Positions 47,616 to 59,242 of a stretch of DNA of 64,000 bases are shown here, piece by piece; position 1 is the stretch's first letter, and each line of letters starts with the position of its first letter. Source of the stretch: Leptospiraceae bacterium (GTDB lineage: Bacteria > Spirochaetota > Leptospiria > Leptospirales > Leptospiraceae). A program made the translations under genes and the position numbers. Below the pieces are notes generated by a model. It worked only from the letters and a program-made list of their open reading frames with translations, did no database searches and had not been told where the DNA came from. The stretch covers positions 1,164,001 through 1,228,000 of the forward strand of contig JABTUZ010000002.1 in the NCBI GenBank assembly GCA_015075105.1. Direction: 5' to 3'.

Positions 47616-48505
47616 ATATGGAATTAAAAGATAAGATAAAAGAATTTTTAAATAATTCGGAGAAATTAGAAAGAACAATCGGATCTGCAATAGATTGTAT
47701 TTTCTTTTCAGAGATAAATAATTTACTTCCTGAAAAAATTAACATTGATTTACAAGCCTTATCGCTTCTCTCAAATAAAAATAGCGAACTCGATAAAAAG
47801 ATAGGCACTCTCGAGCATGAAAAAATTATCACTGTGAATTCTTTTCATAAATTGATTAATGAAGAGTCGCTACTGAGTATAAGTGAGTTGGCATCTGTTC
47901 CCGGCTATGAGCCCTCTAAAGAATTTTTATTAAAAGTGCTAAATCAAAAACCAATTGTCGAGTTATTGGCAGGAATTATTGAAAGTGCAATCATTGAATT
48001 TAATAAAAAAATTAATCCTTTTTTTGGTGCAATACAAGCGACTGGATTAGACAAACAGATTAAATTATTTGTTTACCCATTTTTACCGGGGTTGCTATCC
48101 AAGATTGCAGATTTTATTTTTAATTCTCCTAAAGGTGAAGAAGGGAGAGAGTTGATTAGAAATACAATTAAAATATTTTTGACTGCGGAGTTTTCTGAAT
48201 TTAAGTCCCCTACCCCAAATGAGCTTGAAGAAATCAAATCTAACTTTTTAGTATTGAAAGAATCTATTTTGAAGGATTCTGTTTTTACAGATTCGATGCA
48301 AAATATTTATACATCTCTCAGGCAGCACATTTTGCAAGGATCAAAGTCTAAAAATTTACGCGAGTTTCTTGGAATGAGTGAAGATGATTATTCTCTTTTT
48401 AGAACAAATCTTGCAAAACAATTGGCGAAAAATATTATTGATTTCAAAAATCGTGAATCTTTAGAACAAACAATTTTTTTGGTTGTTTCTGAAATTGTAG
48501 GGTGA
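47612..48505 (+). CDS. Hypothetical helical protein
   Basis: A 297-residue, mostly helical soluble protein (e.g. 'LKDKIKEFLNNSEKLERTIGSAIDCIFF', 'LRQHILQGSKSKNLREFLGMSEDDYSLFRTNLAKQLAKNIIDFKN'). No family recognised. A TTG start at 47612 has GAGGT at good distance; an ATG two codons later is the alternative. Last gene of the rightward cluster that begins with aspS, directly after the acyltransferase. Its stop is six bases from that of the convergent membrane protein. Confidence 0.7.
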   Translation: MNMELKDKIKEFLNNSEKLERTIGSAIDCIFFSEINNLLPEKINIDLQALSLLSNKNSELDKKIGTLEHEKIITVNSFHKLINEESLLSISELASVPGYEPSKEFLLKVLNQKPIVELLAGIIESAIIEFNKKINPFFGAIQATGLDKQIKLFVYPFLPGLLSKIADFIFNSPKGEEGRELIRNTIKIFLTAEFSEFKSPTPNELEEIKSNFLVLKESILKDSVFTDSMQNIYTSLRQHILQGSKSKNLREFLGMSEDDYSLFRTNLAKQLAKNIIDFKNRESLEQTIFLVVSEIVG

Positions 48506-48510
48506 TGGAA

Positions 48511-49749
48511 TCAAAGAAAGACATTGAATGGCATTTCTTTTTTTATAAGTACAATTCGTAAAATTAGTAGTAACAAAATACATAAGCCGGTTGTCATAAC
48601 CGCTTTGAAACGAAAAGTATTTTTTTCAGAGTAGAGGAATATAGAATAAGGAAGCGAGAGTGCGTACATTCTGGAGATATTGTCAAACGCTCTCCAATAC
48701 CCTTCTTCTGCAATAGCGATTTGTAATAAAGTGAAAAAGATGGGAGAGTAAAAAATCAAACTATTCAGTGACCATTTTTTGCCTACAAGAGAAATTAAAA
48801 ATATAAAATAGAAAAGAAGTGGAATTTTGATAAGCTCGCGAATAATTCCCTTAGAGTCATTGGGTGTATCAAAACTTTTTAACAGTCCGAAAAATGGAAG
48901 ATCACTAAGCTCTAAAAAATTTAAGGGATTTGTGCCCGGATGAGTGCCTGAAATTGTTTTTGTGTATTGAGTAAAAGAAATATAGGAAAGGATAACAAGG
49001 AAAAATACAAGGACTGCACTCCACTTTTTTTGTAAAATGCTGTAGAGAATAAAAGGTGCAATTAAAAATAAAGCTCCTTCTTTAACGAAAAGCGAAATTC
49101 CAAAAAGAAATATAGAAAGATACAGATATTTTTTTTTGATAAAATTTTGATTGGATAAAATTTGAGACCTGATAAAAAAATACAAACCAATAATTAAAAA
49201 GGAAACCATGAGAGAGTCAGCAACTAATAATAAATCAGAATTTAAAGAGAAAGGAGAAAAAAGATAGAAAAGTGAAAAATATTTCTTATCAGTTTCGCAT
49301 AACGCTTTTAATGAATAAAAACTCAACAGATGGAAAAGAGTCAATAGAGTGGAAAGTACGAAGGGATAGATTGAAACTCCAAATATTTTTATAAATGGAA
49401 AAAGAACAAGACTCAGTCCGATTCTGTGAAATCTCAAATAAAAGGAGTCAAGAATCGGTAAAGAAATATTTTCGGTAACAAGATACTTTGTAATAAGATA
49501 GAAAAATTGCCCGTCGTATCCACCATTTTGAAATACGATAATACCTTTACAGAAATATTTCGGGTTTAATTTGAAAAATCCGTCCCAAATTCCAACAAGC
49601 GACCAGAGATTATAGTTGTAAGGTTTGATTAGAAAAACTATTAAAAGAATTTTTAAAGCAATGTACATAGCCACAAAATACTTTATCGGCAATCGTTTGA
49701 GCTTTTCTATAAAAGGATGAAATAGATTTCGGAAGTGAGTTTTTAGCAA
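48511..49749 (-). CDS. Polytopic membrane protein, GT-C glycosyltransferase-like
   Basis: A 412-residue protein with about 10-11 membrane helices. 'NGGYDGQFFYLITKYL' after the first helix and 'LFGISLFVKEGALFLIAPFI' further on resemble GT-C enzymes that transfer sugars from polyprenyl phosphates, including those with a YDGQFY motif. The substrate is not visible. It sits seven bases downstream of the PTS enzyme I gene on the same strand. Confidence 0.72.
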   Translation of the reverse strand: MLKTHFRNLFHPFIEKLKRLPIKYFVAMYIALKILLIVFLIKPYNYNLWSLVGIWDGFFKLNPKYFCKGIIVFQNGGYDGQFFYLITKYLVTENISLPILDSFYLRFHRIGLSLVLFPFIKIFGVSIYPFVLSTLLTLFHLLSFYSLKALCETDKKYFSLFYLFSPFSLNSDLLLVADSLMVSFLIIGLYFFIRSQILSNQNFIKKKYLYLSIFLFGISLFVKEGALFLIAPFILYSILQKKWSAVLVFFLVILSYISFTQYTKTISGTHPGTNPLNFLELSDLPFFGLLKSFDTPNDSKGIIRELIKIPLLFYFIFLISLVGKKWSLNSLIFYSPIFFTLLQIAIAEEGYWRAFDNISRMYALSLPYSIFLYSEKNTFRFKAVMTTGLCILLLLILRIVLIKKEMPFNVFL

Positions 49750-49756
49750 TGTTGTA

Positions 49757-51502
49757 TTATACGAGATTATTGAGCAGGTGTTTGTTGAAAAGGTAAGATT
49801 CGATTTCTAAATATTTCTCTTCTTCTGATAGTTTCATTATTTCTTTGGCGAGTTTTTTTGCTTGACTGATTTCAATTACCTGAATGATCTTTTTTACTTT
49901 TGGTACGAGTGGCAGAGAAACAGAAAATTCTCTTAATCCAAGTCCGATGAGTAAAATTGTAAAGTTTGTATCACTTGCAATTTCTCCACAAATTCCAACA
50001 GGAATGTTTTGTTTTTTTGCTATTTGGATTGTATTAACAAGTAGGCGAAAAAAAGATATATGGTATGGATTGTATAGGTCTGAAATTACAGAATTATTTC
50101 GATCGACTGCTACAGTGTACTGCAATAAATCATTTGTTCCAATCGAAAAAAAATCACACTCTTTTGTGAATACGTCAGGCGATATTGCAACTGCTGGTGT
50201 CTCTACCATAATCCCGATTTTTACTCGCTTGTATGGAACATTCGCACTTTTCAATAAATCTTTGGATTCTTTTAAAAGCTCTTTCGTTTCTATAATTTCT
50301 TGGATAGACGTTACCATCGGAAGCATAAGAGAAAGTTCTCCATACACAGAGGCTCTGAGTATGGCTCTTAATTGTTTTTTGAACCAGTTTTTATTTTGCA
50401 AACAGTAGCGGATTCCTCTTTTTCCTAAGAAAGGATTTTCTTCTTTTTCGTTTTCAAATTTATCTGCACCAAGATCAAATGTGCGAATGATTACCGGTTT
50501 ATTTTTCATTCCTTCTACAATTTTCTTATAGGCGTGAAATTGCTCGTCTTCGGTCGGGTTGTTTGAAGGATGCTCTAAAAATAAAGACTCGCTTCTATAA
50601 AGACCGATTCCATCTGCTCCATATTTTAGTGCTAGATCGCAATCGCTTTCTGATTCGAGGTTGGCTTTTACTAAAATTCTTGTCCCATCTCTTGTTTCTG
50701 CAATTTTTTTTGGTTTGAATTTTGAGTCGCCAAAATCTGTTTTAGAGGAAGCACCAAAAAGTTTAATTTCATTCAAAGAAGGATTTTGAATGATGATTCC
50801 TTCGTCAGCGTCTATAAAAATATATTCATCTTCGGAGATTTTTTCAGTAATATCAATCAACCCAACCACTGCGGGAATATTGTAATTTTTTGCAAGAATC
50901 GCCATGTGCCCCGTTTTTCCCCCGGTATCGGTTGCAATTGCTTTTACTTTATTTTTATCTAAGTGAATGATTTGAGAGGGAGTTAAAACATGAGCCACTA
51001 AAATTACTTCTTCTTTTAAATTTTCCAAGAAAGTGTAGTCGCTTCTTTTCCCGACAAGATTTGCTTCTATTCTTTCTCCTATATCGCGAATATCAACTGC
51101 TCTTTCGCTTAAATACCCGTCTCCCAAAGATGATAGTCTTTCAGCAATTTCTTCGATTGTGTTGTGAACTGCGAGAGGTGCGTTTTCTAACTTTTTCTGA
51201 ATTCTTTCTTTTACGTTTTGAAGGAAGATGGGGTCTTCGAGCATTAATATTTGTGAAGATAATATTTCCACAAGCTCCTTTTTTAACTCTTTTGAAAATT
51301 TTTGAATAGTGGATTCTAATTCTTGTTTAGTTAAGTAAATTGTATTTTCAAATTTTTCAATTTCGTGATGTACTTCGTCTTCAGAAATATGTATTTGTAA
51401 AATCAGATGCTCTCCGGAAAGAATTTTTAAGCATTTGCCGTAAAATTTTCCGGAGGATGCACTGATTCCTTTGTGGATAATTTTTTTTGAATTGTTCTCC
51501 AT
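49757..51502 (-). CDS. ptsI: PTS phosphoenolpyruvate-protein phosphotransferase (enzyme I)
   Basis: A 581-residue enzyme I of normal length. The phospho-carrier His199 lies in 'TDTGGKTGHMAILAKNYNIPAVVG', with a Gly where the motif usually has Ser (GGxTSH). The C-terminal PEP-binding barrel shows 'LGADKFENEKEENPFLGKRGIRY', 'MLPMVTSIQEI', 'IMVETPAVAISPD', 'FFSIGTNDLLQYTVAVDRNN' and 'VGICGEIASD'. It takes phosphate from PEP and passes it to HPr. No HPr or sugar permease gene is near, which suits a regulatory or reduced PTS. Confidence 0.93.
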   Translation of the reverse strand: MENNSKKIIHKGISASSGKFYGKCLKILSGEHLILQIHISEDEVHHEIEKFENTIYLTKQELESTIQKFSKELKKELVEILSSQILMLEDPIFLQNVKERIQKKLENAPLAVHNTIEEIAERLSSLGDGYLSERAVDIRDIGERIEANLVGKRSDYTFLENLKEEVILVAHVLTPSQIIHLDKNKVKAIATDTGGKTGHMAILAKNYNIPAVVGLIDITEKISEDEYIFIDADEGIIIQNPSLNEIKLFGASSKTDFGDSKFKPKKIAETRDGTRILVKANLESESDCDLALKYGADGIGLYRSESLFLEHPSNNPTEDEQFHAYKKIVEGMKNKPVIIRTFDLGADKFENEKEENPFLGKRGIRYCLQNKNWFKKQLRAILRASVYGELSLMLPMVTSIQEIIETKELLKESKDLLKSANVPYKRVKIGIMVETPAVAISPDVFTKECDFFSIGTNDLLQYTVAVDRNNSVISDLYNPYHISFFRLLVNTIQIAKKQNIPVGICGEIASDTNFTILLIGLGLREFSVSLPLVPKVKKIIQVIEISQAKKLAKEIMKLSEEEKYLEIESYLFNKHLLNNLV

Positions 51503-51540
51503 TTACTCAACAAGATTTATTGTTTGATGATTGAAGAGAT

Positions 51541-53808
51541 TCATTTTTTATTTTGCTCTTTAATTAAATTCAAAGCTCCACCTGCCTTGAACCATTCTAT
51601 TTGATGCTCATTGTAAGAATGGCTAACTTTGATTTCTTCACTTTTCCCATCCTTGTGATGAAGTGCAAGAGTCAAAGGGATACCGGAGGAAAAATTTGTC
51701 AGTCCAAGAATATCAATAGTATCATCTTCTTGAATTTTATCGTAGTCCTCTTTGTTCACAAAAGTCAAAGCAAGCATTCCTTGTTTTTTTAGATTTGTCT
51801 CGTGGATTCTCGCAAAAGAGCGTACGAGAACTGCCCTTACTCCAAGAAATCTTGGCTCCATAGCAGCGTGTTCACGAGAAGAGCCTTCTCCATAATTTTC
51901 GTCGCCTACTACAATTGAGCCGATTCCTTTTTTTTTGTAGTCTCTTTGGGTTGCAGGTACCGGACCATACTCATCTGTGAGTTGATTTTTTACGTTGTCT
52001 GTCTTGTCGTTAAAAAAGTTTACAGCCCCAATGAGCATGTTGTTGGAAATATTGTCCAAGTGTCCTCTGTATTTTAACCAAGGTCCCGCCATAGAAATAT
52101 GGTCTGTAGTACATTTTCCTTTTGCTTTGATTAAAAGTTTTAGTCCTTTTAAGTCAGTTTTTTCCCAAGGTTTAAAATTGTCCAATAGCTGCAAACGATC
52201 TGAATTTGGGTTTACAACGATTTCGATTTTTTCTCCGTCTTCGGCAGGTGCTTGATAACCCGGATCTTTTACGTCAAATCCTTTTTTAGGAAGTTCATCT
52301 CCACTCGGAGGATCTAATTGAACTTTCTCGCCTTTTTCATTGATTAGAGTGTCTGTAATCGGGTTGAAAGTAATGTCTCCTGCAATAGCAAGTGCAGTAA
52401 CAATTTCGGGAGAAGCAACAAAGGCGTGTGTGTTTGGGTTTCCGTCTGCACGTTTAGCAAAGTTTCTATTATAAGAATGCACTATTGTGTTCTTTTCTTT
52501 TTTTTCTGCTCCAGCTCTCGCCCACATACCGATACAGGGGCCGCATGCATTGGAGAACACTCTTGCACCGATTTTTTCAAAAGCATCTAAAAAACCGTCT
52601 CTCTCTACCGTATAACGTATCTGCTCTGAGCCCGGGTTTATCATAAACTCTGCTTTGGTTTTTAGGTTTTTATCGGCTACTTGTTTTGCTAAACTCATGG
52701 CACGAGATAGATCTTCATAGGAAGAATTTGTGCAAGAGCCGACTAAACCTACTTCAACTTTCAGAGGCCATCCATTTTTATTGGCGACTTCTTTCATTTT
52801 AGAAATAGGAGTCGCAAGATCCGGTGTAAACGGGCCATTCAAGTGAGGCTCTAACTCGGAAAGATTGATTTCAATTACTTGATCAAAATAATCTTTTGGA
52901 TTAGAATAAACTTCCGGGTCACCGGTTAAGTGCTCTTGGATTGTGTTTGCTAAATCTGCAACGTCTTTTCTGCCGGTAGATCGTAAATATCTGTCCATAC
53001 TTTCATCGTAACCGAAAGTAGAAGTAGTGGCTCCAATCTCTGCGCCCATATTGCAAATTGTACCTTTTCCGGTGCAAGAAAGAGATTTGGCTCCTTCTCC
53101 AAAATATTCTAAAATACTACCTGTCCCTCCTTTTACCGTAAGAATTCCAGCTACTTTTAAAATTACGTCTTTAGCGGATGCCCAACCGTTTAGTTTTCCA
53201 GTCAGATGAATTCCGATGAGTTTTGGAAATTTTAATTCCCAGGGAAGTCCTGCCATAACGTCCACAGCGTCTGCCCCCCCTACTCCGATTGCAATCATTC
53301 CCAGACCGCCGGCGTTTACAGTATGCGAATCTGTGCCTATCATCATTCCACCGGGAAAAGCATAATTTTCGAGAACAATCTGGTGTATAATCCCTGCACC
53401 CGGCTTCCAAAATCCGATTCCGTACTTATTGGAAATCGAAGATAGAAAATCATAAACTTCTTTATTTCCTTTTTGAGCAACGCTAAGGTCTATAGAGGCT
53501 CCCTCTTTTGCTTCTATCAAGTGGTCACAATGGACAGTGGAAGGAACTGCAACTTTCTTTTTACCGGCTTGCATAAATTGCAATAATGCCATCTGTGCGG
53601 TTGCATCCTGCATGGCGACTCGGTCGGGTGCAAAGTCAACATAAGAGCTACCCCTTTGAAAAGGGCTTTTAGGCATACTATCGAATAGATGGGAATATAG
53701 AATTTTTTGTGTAAGTGTCAGAGGGCGACCTACTAATTTTTTTGCAGCAGCTACCTTTTCCGGTATCATTGAATATACCTTGCGAATCATTTCTATATCA
53801 AAAGCCAT
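51541..53808 (-). CDS. acnA: Aconitate hydratase
   Basis: A 755-residue aconitase of the mitochondrial-like type, with a 4Fe-4S cluster that isomerises citrate and isocitrate. Cluster Cys residues are in '[17 protein letters not shown]' and '[16 protein letters not shown]'. Other blocks are '[15 protein letters not shown]', '[29 protein letters not shown]', '[12 protein letters not shown]', '[38 protein letters not shown]'. A purine-rich AGGAAGGAAG precedes the ATG, and a short AAGATATTATCTT palindrome lies 23 bases upstream (53831-53843). Confidence 0.96.
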   Translation of the reverse strand: MAFDIEMIRKVYSMIPEKVAAAKKLVGRPLTLTQKILYSHLFDSMPKSPFQRGSSYVDFAPDRVAMQDATAQMALLQFMQAGKKKVAVPSTVHCDHLIEAKEGASIDLSVAQKGNKEVYDFLSSISNKYGIGFWKPGAGIIHQIVLENYAFPGGMMIGTDSHTVNAGGLGMIAIGVGGADAVDVMAGLPWELKFPKLIGIHLTGKLNGWASAKDVILKVAGILTVKGGTGSILEYFGEGAKSLSCTGKGTICNMGAEIGATTSTFGYDESMDRYLRSTGRKDVADLANTIQEHLTGDPEVYSNPKDYFDQVIEINLSELEPHLNGPFTPDLATPISKMKEVANKNGWPLKVEVGLVGSCTNSSYEDLSRAMSLAKQVADKNLKTKAEFMINPGSEQIRYTVERDGFLDAFEKIGARVFSNACGPCIGMWARAGAEKKEKNTIVHSYNRNFAKRADGNPNTHAFVASPEIVTALAIAGDITFNPITDTLINEKGEKVQLDPPSGDELPKKGFDVKDPGYQAPAEDGEKIEIVVNPNSDRLQLLDNFKPWEKTDLKGLKLLIKAKGKCTTDHISMAGPWLKYRGHLDNISNNMLIGAVNFFNDKTDNVKNQLTDEYGPVPATQRDYKKKGIGSIVVGDENYGEGSSREHAAMEPRFLGVRAVLVRSFARIHETNLKKQGMLALTFVNKEDYDKIQEDDTIDILGLTNFSSGIPLTLALHHKDGKSEEIKVSHSYNEHQIEWFKAGGALNLIKEQNKK

Positions 53809-54128
53809 TTTCTTCCTTCCTGTTTCTTAAAAGATATTATCTTAAATCAATAGTTGAATACTTTTCCAAAAACCGTAAAAAGTCAAGATAAGATTTATTT
53901 TCAAAAATTTTTTAAGTGAATAAAAATCGTACTAAAAAAAGGAAGTTCTGGAATTTGAGGCATAGTCATTGGACTTTTTTGTTTTTTTAGTGTAGCCGAA
54001 TCGAGTCTTTTTAAAAAATAGTTATCCTACCCTTTTTTAATAGGATTGGAAATAAAAATAAGCACTGCAAAAAAAATAGATCGACTTACAGGTGTAGTAG
54101 TTTAGAAAGAAATTTCTAAAATTTGAAA
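53809..54128. other. Intergenic region upstream of acnA and the DUF3108 gene
   Basis: 320 bases with no credible gene. It holds the acnA leader with a 13-base AAGATATTATCTT palindrome and, further right, a weak ATCCTA/TAGGAT stem near 54025-54048. T-runs around 53980-54010 are unremarkable. Divergent promoters must lie here, but I cannot place them with confidence. Confidence 0.4.
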
Positions 54129-54941
54129 ATGAAAATTTTTTTTACCTTCTATTTACTTTTACAGTTTTCTTTGTCGGCAGAGCCGTTCCAAGTCGGAGAA
54201 TTACTTCGTTACAAAATAGTGTGGAAGTTTATGACGGTTGGCTATTCTACTATGGGAGTTCCCGGAACTATTCCTTGCGGGAAATACAATTGCTATATTT
54301 TTTTATCTACTGCAAAAGGTACTTCTTTTATCGATAAATTTTTTCCTGTTGAGGATCGGATCACCAGTTTTTGGATTCCAGAACTTAAAAAACCGGTTTG
54401 GACAGAAAAAAATTTGAATGAAGGTAATTTTCACAAAAAATACAATGCGGCTTTTCATTTAAAAGAAAAAAAAGCTACTTGGACATTGGAGCAAATTTCA
54501 GGGAATTCGAATCGGCCTAAAATTAAAAGAAAAGATGCTGTCTGGAAATACAAACATGGAACTACATACTCTCTTCCAGATGATTTTCAAGATATTTTGT
54601 CGGCGGTATATTATATGAGAGGATTCGACACAAAAAAAGATTTAGGACAATCTTTTGAGATTCAATTATTTGATGACTTGAAATTAAGTGTACTGAAAGT
54701 TAAAATTATAAAACAAGAAGAGCTGAAATTAGTGGTCAACGGTAAAACTAAAATTTACAATTCAATTGCGACAGAGCCATATTTTCATACGTCAGGAGTT
54801 TTTCAGTCTGCGGGGAATATTCGGCTTTGGATTAGTACTGATTACAGAAGAATCCCGTTAAGAATTCAAGCAAAAATTCCTTACATCGGCAGTATTCTTG
54901 TTGAATTGGAAGAGGATAACTTACAGAAAATTGAAAAATAG
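54129..54941 (+). CDS. DUF3108-type exported protein
   Basis: A 270-residue protein with a signal peptide (MKIFFTFYLLLQFSLSA, cleavage before EPFQ). The mature part begins 'FQVGELLRYKIVWKFMTVGYSTM', the usual opening of DUF3108, and continues as a beta-rich domain with 'DFQDILSAVYYMRGFDTKKDLG', 'FDDLKLSVLKVKI' and the end 'IWISTDYRRIPLRIQAKI'-like block. DUF3108 proteins are periplasmic, lipid-binding-like in fold, with unknown function. I use the ATG at 54129 rather than a TTG two codons earlier. Confidence 0.82.
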   Translation: MKIFFTFYLLLQFSLSAEPFQVGELLRYKIVWKFMTVGYSTMGVPGTIPCGKYNCYIFLSTAKGTSFIDKFFPVEDRITSFWIPELKKPVWTEKNLNEGNFHKKYNAAFHLKEKKATWTLEQISGNSNRPKIKRKDAVWKYKHGTTYSLPDDFQDILSAVYYMRGFDTKKDLGQSFEIQLFDDLKLSVLKVKIIKQEELKLVVNGKTKIYNSIATEPYFHTSGVFQSAGNIRLWISTDYRRIPLRIQAKIPYIGSILVELEEDNLQKIEK

Positions 54942-55680
54942 AGTTCACAGTATTTCTATCATAAATTCGATTACTTTTACTTTTGGTAAGTATTTGGTTT
55001 TTTTATTTTTGATTTGCGTAACTCACTGCATATCTTTGTTTCCGTATAAAGGAACAGGGTATGTATCGGTTTTGGATTTTGAAGGAAAAAAAATTGCAGA
55101 GTTCCCTAAAGATTCTAAGTGGATCGGATTTGATGAATCAAAATATTTTCCATTGAGCGAATTAAACAAATTCCCTAATTTAGAATCTTTAGAAATCAGG
55201 TCTCCAAAGTTTACCGATTTGAACGATCTTTCTATGTTTTCTAAATTACGATATTTAAATTTAGATGGGACTTCTATCATACACACCGACTTTTTAAAAA
55301 ATTTACCGAATTTGGGAACCCTTGTTTTGAATAATACAAATGTTCAAACTATTTCTATCCCAGTTTCTAATAATACAATTTCTAAATTGTATTTGTATAA
55401 AACAAAAATTCAGTCACTAAAATTTTTAAAATATTTTACCGAGCTTCGGCACCTCGATTTGAGAAAAACAGAGATATCCGATTTGTCAGAGATTTCTAAT
55501 TGTAAGAAATTGATGGATTTACAAATAGGAGATACGAAAATTAAAAATTTACACTTTGTTTCTACTCTGAAAGATTTACTTTATATTGATATAGATGGGT
55601 TGGAAATTTCAAAAGAAGAATTAGAAAAATTGAGAATTACCAACCCCTATTTAAAAATAGTAAAAAGAAAATATTATTAG
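54898..55680 (+). CDS. Leucine-rich-repeat lipoprotein
   Basis: A protein of up to 260 residues. A hydrophobic stretch 'YLVFLFLICVTHCISLFPY' looks like a lipoprotein signal of the loose spirochaete type, with lipidation at the Cys of THC. Six or so leucine-rich repeats follow (e.g. 'NLESLEIRSPKFTDLNDLSMFSKLRYLNLDGT', 'LRHLDLRKTEISDLSEISN', 'LMDLQIGDTKIKNLHFVS'), a short solenoid for protein binding. The frame opens at a TTG inside the DUF3108 gene; a later start is likely but no better codon with a ribosome site is evident. Confidence 0.78.
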   Translation: MLNWKRITYRKLKNRVHSISIINSITFTFGKYLVFLFLICVTHCISLFPYKGTGYVSVLDFEGKKIAEFPKDSKWIGFDESKYFPLSELNKFPNLESLEIRSPKFTDLNDLSMFSKLRYLNLDGTSIIHTDFLKNLPNLGTLVLNNTNVQTISIPVSNNTISKLYLYKTKIQSLKFLKYFTELRHLDLRKTEISDLSEISNCKKLMDLQIGDTKIKNLHFVSTLKDLLYIDIDGLEISKEELEKLRITNPYLKIVKRKYY

Positions 55681-55703
55681 CGTTATCATGTAAACTCAAT
55701 AAT

Positions 55704-57353
<1,650 letters not shown>

Positions 57354-57370
57354 TTAGTGAAATATTTTAT

Positions 57371-57462
57371 TCTCCGTTTTCCTACGCTGGAATTATCCAG
57401 ATCAGGTTCCGGGGAACTCTCTCAGCCTAAGGCATATAGCCATAAACACCCCCAACGGACTG
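57371..57462 (-). promoter_or_regulatory. TPP (THI-box) riboswitch upstream of thiC
   Basis: Read on the minus strand, the leader contains the thi-box landmarks in order: GGGGGTG, then GGCTGAGAGAG, then CCTGATCTGGATAATTCC and AGCGTAGG. These form the P2-P3 and P4-P5 arms of the aptamer that binds thiamine pyrophosphate. It is about 55 bases before the thiC start, so it probably controls translation or transcription of thiC by product feedback. Confidence 0.93.
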
Positions 57463-57499
57463 ATATTTAGACTTTCGCTTTAAAAGAAAATGTCAAGTT

Positions 57500-58498
57500 T
57501 TATTTTGAAGAGGAAAGTTTTTTCATTATAGATAGATCGTAAAAAAATTCTTTTGTGTTTAGATAATATGAATACTTTCCGGCATAGTTAGACAAGATAT
57601 CATTAAACGAGTTTCCTCCTTTTGTCGTAAAATACCCTGATTGAAAAAGCCTGTGTCCAGTGTGACTGAATCGGAATAAAATGCTATCTGAGAGCCTATA
57701 ATAAATTTCACCTTTGTATTGAAATCCGAATCCCCCCGACTCACCATTGAAGTTCATTGCTCTCCAATAATGGAAGTCTTTGAATTTATTAACACCATAT
57801 ACTATGTCAAATGAAAACTCCAGCGTTAAGCGATCTTTGGAGACCTTGTATCCAAGTCCAATCGGGAATTCTAAAACAGAATTTGCATAGGAAAGTCCCT
57901 TTCCTATGGGTTTGTATGTTATTGGGTTGGTAGCGACAAACTGGATTACGTCATAGATATAGTATTTGAAGTAGGAATACCTTAACCCGGTGGAAATAAA
58001 AAATCCATCGGAAGGTTTCCAGAAATCTGGTGACGCATCTCCAAAATAATAACGAATGTTCGGTTCGATTTTATATTCAGAAACTGTGGATATCCCTTTT
58101 CCATCGGCAAAATTTTGAGTTCCCGAAAATACGTAAGCCGAGTCGTGCAGAGACCATTCTCTTGTTGCTATTTTAGTTCCGTTTTCCGGTGAATTTGCCC
58201 GTAGAAAAAAGTCTTCATCTCTTGCTTCTCCAGAGTTGACAAAATTTCCGGTGGTTATAAATTTTCCGCTTAAAAGAAAGCGATTGTACACTTGTGAAGC
58301 TTGAATTCCAAGAGAGTTGAAATTTCTTGGGTAAGTGATTCGTGAGCCTCCTTTTAAACCTGAAAGATTATCGTATTTGTTGCCAGTTTCAAAAATATGC
58401 TCACCATTATTTCTTTCTGCAACCAGAGCAAGGGTGGTTTGTGAAAAAATTTTTACCTGAAAAAAAAGTAGGATGAAGAGAAAACTAAAAAATCGCAT
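57500..58498 (-). CDS. Exported protein, probable outer-membrane barrel
   Basis: A 332-residue protein with a good signal peptide (MRFFSFLFILLFFQVKIFS, cleavage before QTTLA). The mature part is rich in strands with aromatic girdle residues (YNRFLLSGKFITTG, FFISTGLRYSYFKYYI, LTLEFSFDIVYGV, EIYYRLSDSILFRFSH) and ends 'FFYDLSIMKKLSSSK'. No family recognised. I start at the ATG at 58498 because the signal peptide begins there. A perfect 39-base palindrome lies only six bases upstream and there is no usual Shine-Dalgarno. Confidence 0.75.
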   Translation of the reverse strand: MRFFSFLFILLFFQVKIFSQTTLALVAERNNGEHIFETGNKYDNLSGLKGGSRITYPRNFNSLGIQASQVYNRFLLSGKFITTGNFVNSGEARDEDFFLRANSPENGTKIATREWSLHDSAYVFSGTQNFADGKGISTVSEYKIEPNIRYYFGDASPDFWKPSDGFFISTGLRYSYFKYYIYDVIQFVATNPITYKPIGKGLSYANSVLEFPIGLGYKVSKDRLTLEFSFDIVYGVNKFKDFHYWRAMNFNGESGGFGFQYKGEIYYRLSDSILFRFSHTGHRLFQSGYFTTKGGNSFNDILSNYAGKYSYYLNTKEFFYDLSIMKKLSSSK

Positions 58499-58504
58499 TT
58501 GTAT

Positions 58505-58543
58505 AATATTTATAGGGTGAAATGATTTCACCCTATAAATATT
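58505..58543. repeat. 39-bp perfect palindrome with GGGTGAAATGATTTCACCC core
   Basis: Arms of 19 bases mirror each other around the single base G at 58524. The central 19 bases recur exactly at 60851-60869 inside parB. It lies between the barrel gene and the DUF1564-like gene. It is a likely parS or operator for the second par module, or a very stable hairpin in the leader of the barrel gene. Confidence 0.75.
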
Positions 58544-58608
58544 GGAGAAATCAATGACTTTGCTATGCCTGTTATTTTTAGTTTTTAATGGTTTTGGTTT
58601 TTGTAAAG

Positions 58609-59148
58609 TCAGTTTATTTGAGTTGTTTGTTTTTCTCGCCTTTTCCCCTCTTCTATTGCTCGGTAGTACTTGTGTTGCTTTTCTGATTTGATTAGTCCCA
58701 GCATGCATCGCAGTACACTTTCATTAAAATTTGTAGGAGTTCCTACACTCAGGGACTTTTCTATATCGGGGTTTTTGCCTTCTAATATTTCCAGCTTTAT
58801 AGAAAGGAGAGTGAAGAAAAAAAGGCATCGAGAGTCACCAGTACCATTCGACAATATCGAAAGTTTTATCCAATCATCACCTATTGGTCGAAAGCTTTTT
58901 TTGAATAGATTTTGGCCTTCCATTTGATAGGAGCTTTGAATTTTCTTAGATGTATTTTGTTCCTCGTTTAAGGGTAAAATTTTATAGTTTGCAATTAGTC
59001 GATTTAGAATTTTAGGGATGTCTTTTAAACGATAAAATTTACGTAATTTTATCACGGTCTTTTCAGGAATCAACAAGGTCGCAACTTGATTGCTTGCTTT
59101 TAAAGAATTTTTTAAATCGAATTCCGTAAATGTTTGTTTTTTGTTCAT
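58609..59148 (-). CDS. DUF1564-like protein
   Basis: A 179-residue protein that I match to the leptospiral DUF1564 family: 'ATLLIPEKTVIKLRKFYR', 'IPKILNRLIANYKILPL' and 'SYQMEGQNLFKKSFRPIGDDWIKLSILSNGTGDSRCLFFFTLLSIKLEIL' follow the family pattern as I remember it. The family has no known function. It may bind DNA, but this is not shown. Its coding sequence contains one copy of the TGTAGGAACTCCTACA palindrome (encoding VGTPT). It faces away from the second parA. Confidence 0.75.
   Translation of the reverse strand: MNKKQTFTEFDLKNSLKASNQVATLLIPEKTVIKLRKFYRLKDIPKILNRLIANYKILPLNEEQNTSKKIQSSYQMEGQNLFKKSFRPIGDDWIKLSILSNGTGDSRCLFFFTLLSIKLEILEGKNPDIEKSLSVGTPTNFNESVLRCMLGLIKSEKQHKYYRAIEEGKRREKQTTQIN
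58732..58747. repeat. TGTAGGAGTTCCTACA palindrome, copy A
   Basis: Seven-base arms TGTAGGA/TCCTACA around a GT centre, inside the DUF1564-like gene. Identical 16-mers occur at 59284 and, in opposite orientation, at 61053. Confidence 0.75.
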
Positions 59149-59242
59149 ATCCTTTAAGGTAAAATAATAATAAGATAGAAAATTTTTTTTTCTTCTAATT
59201 TCATATTTGAGTTAATTTTTTTCTTTAATATGTAGCTAATGT

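Noticed and set aside
58499-58708. Extension of the barrel protein by 70 residues
   Set aside because: It would place a Lys/Asn-rich stretch before a clear signal peptide, run through the 39-base palindrome and overlap the DUF1564-like gene.
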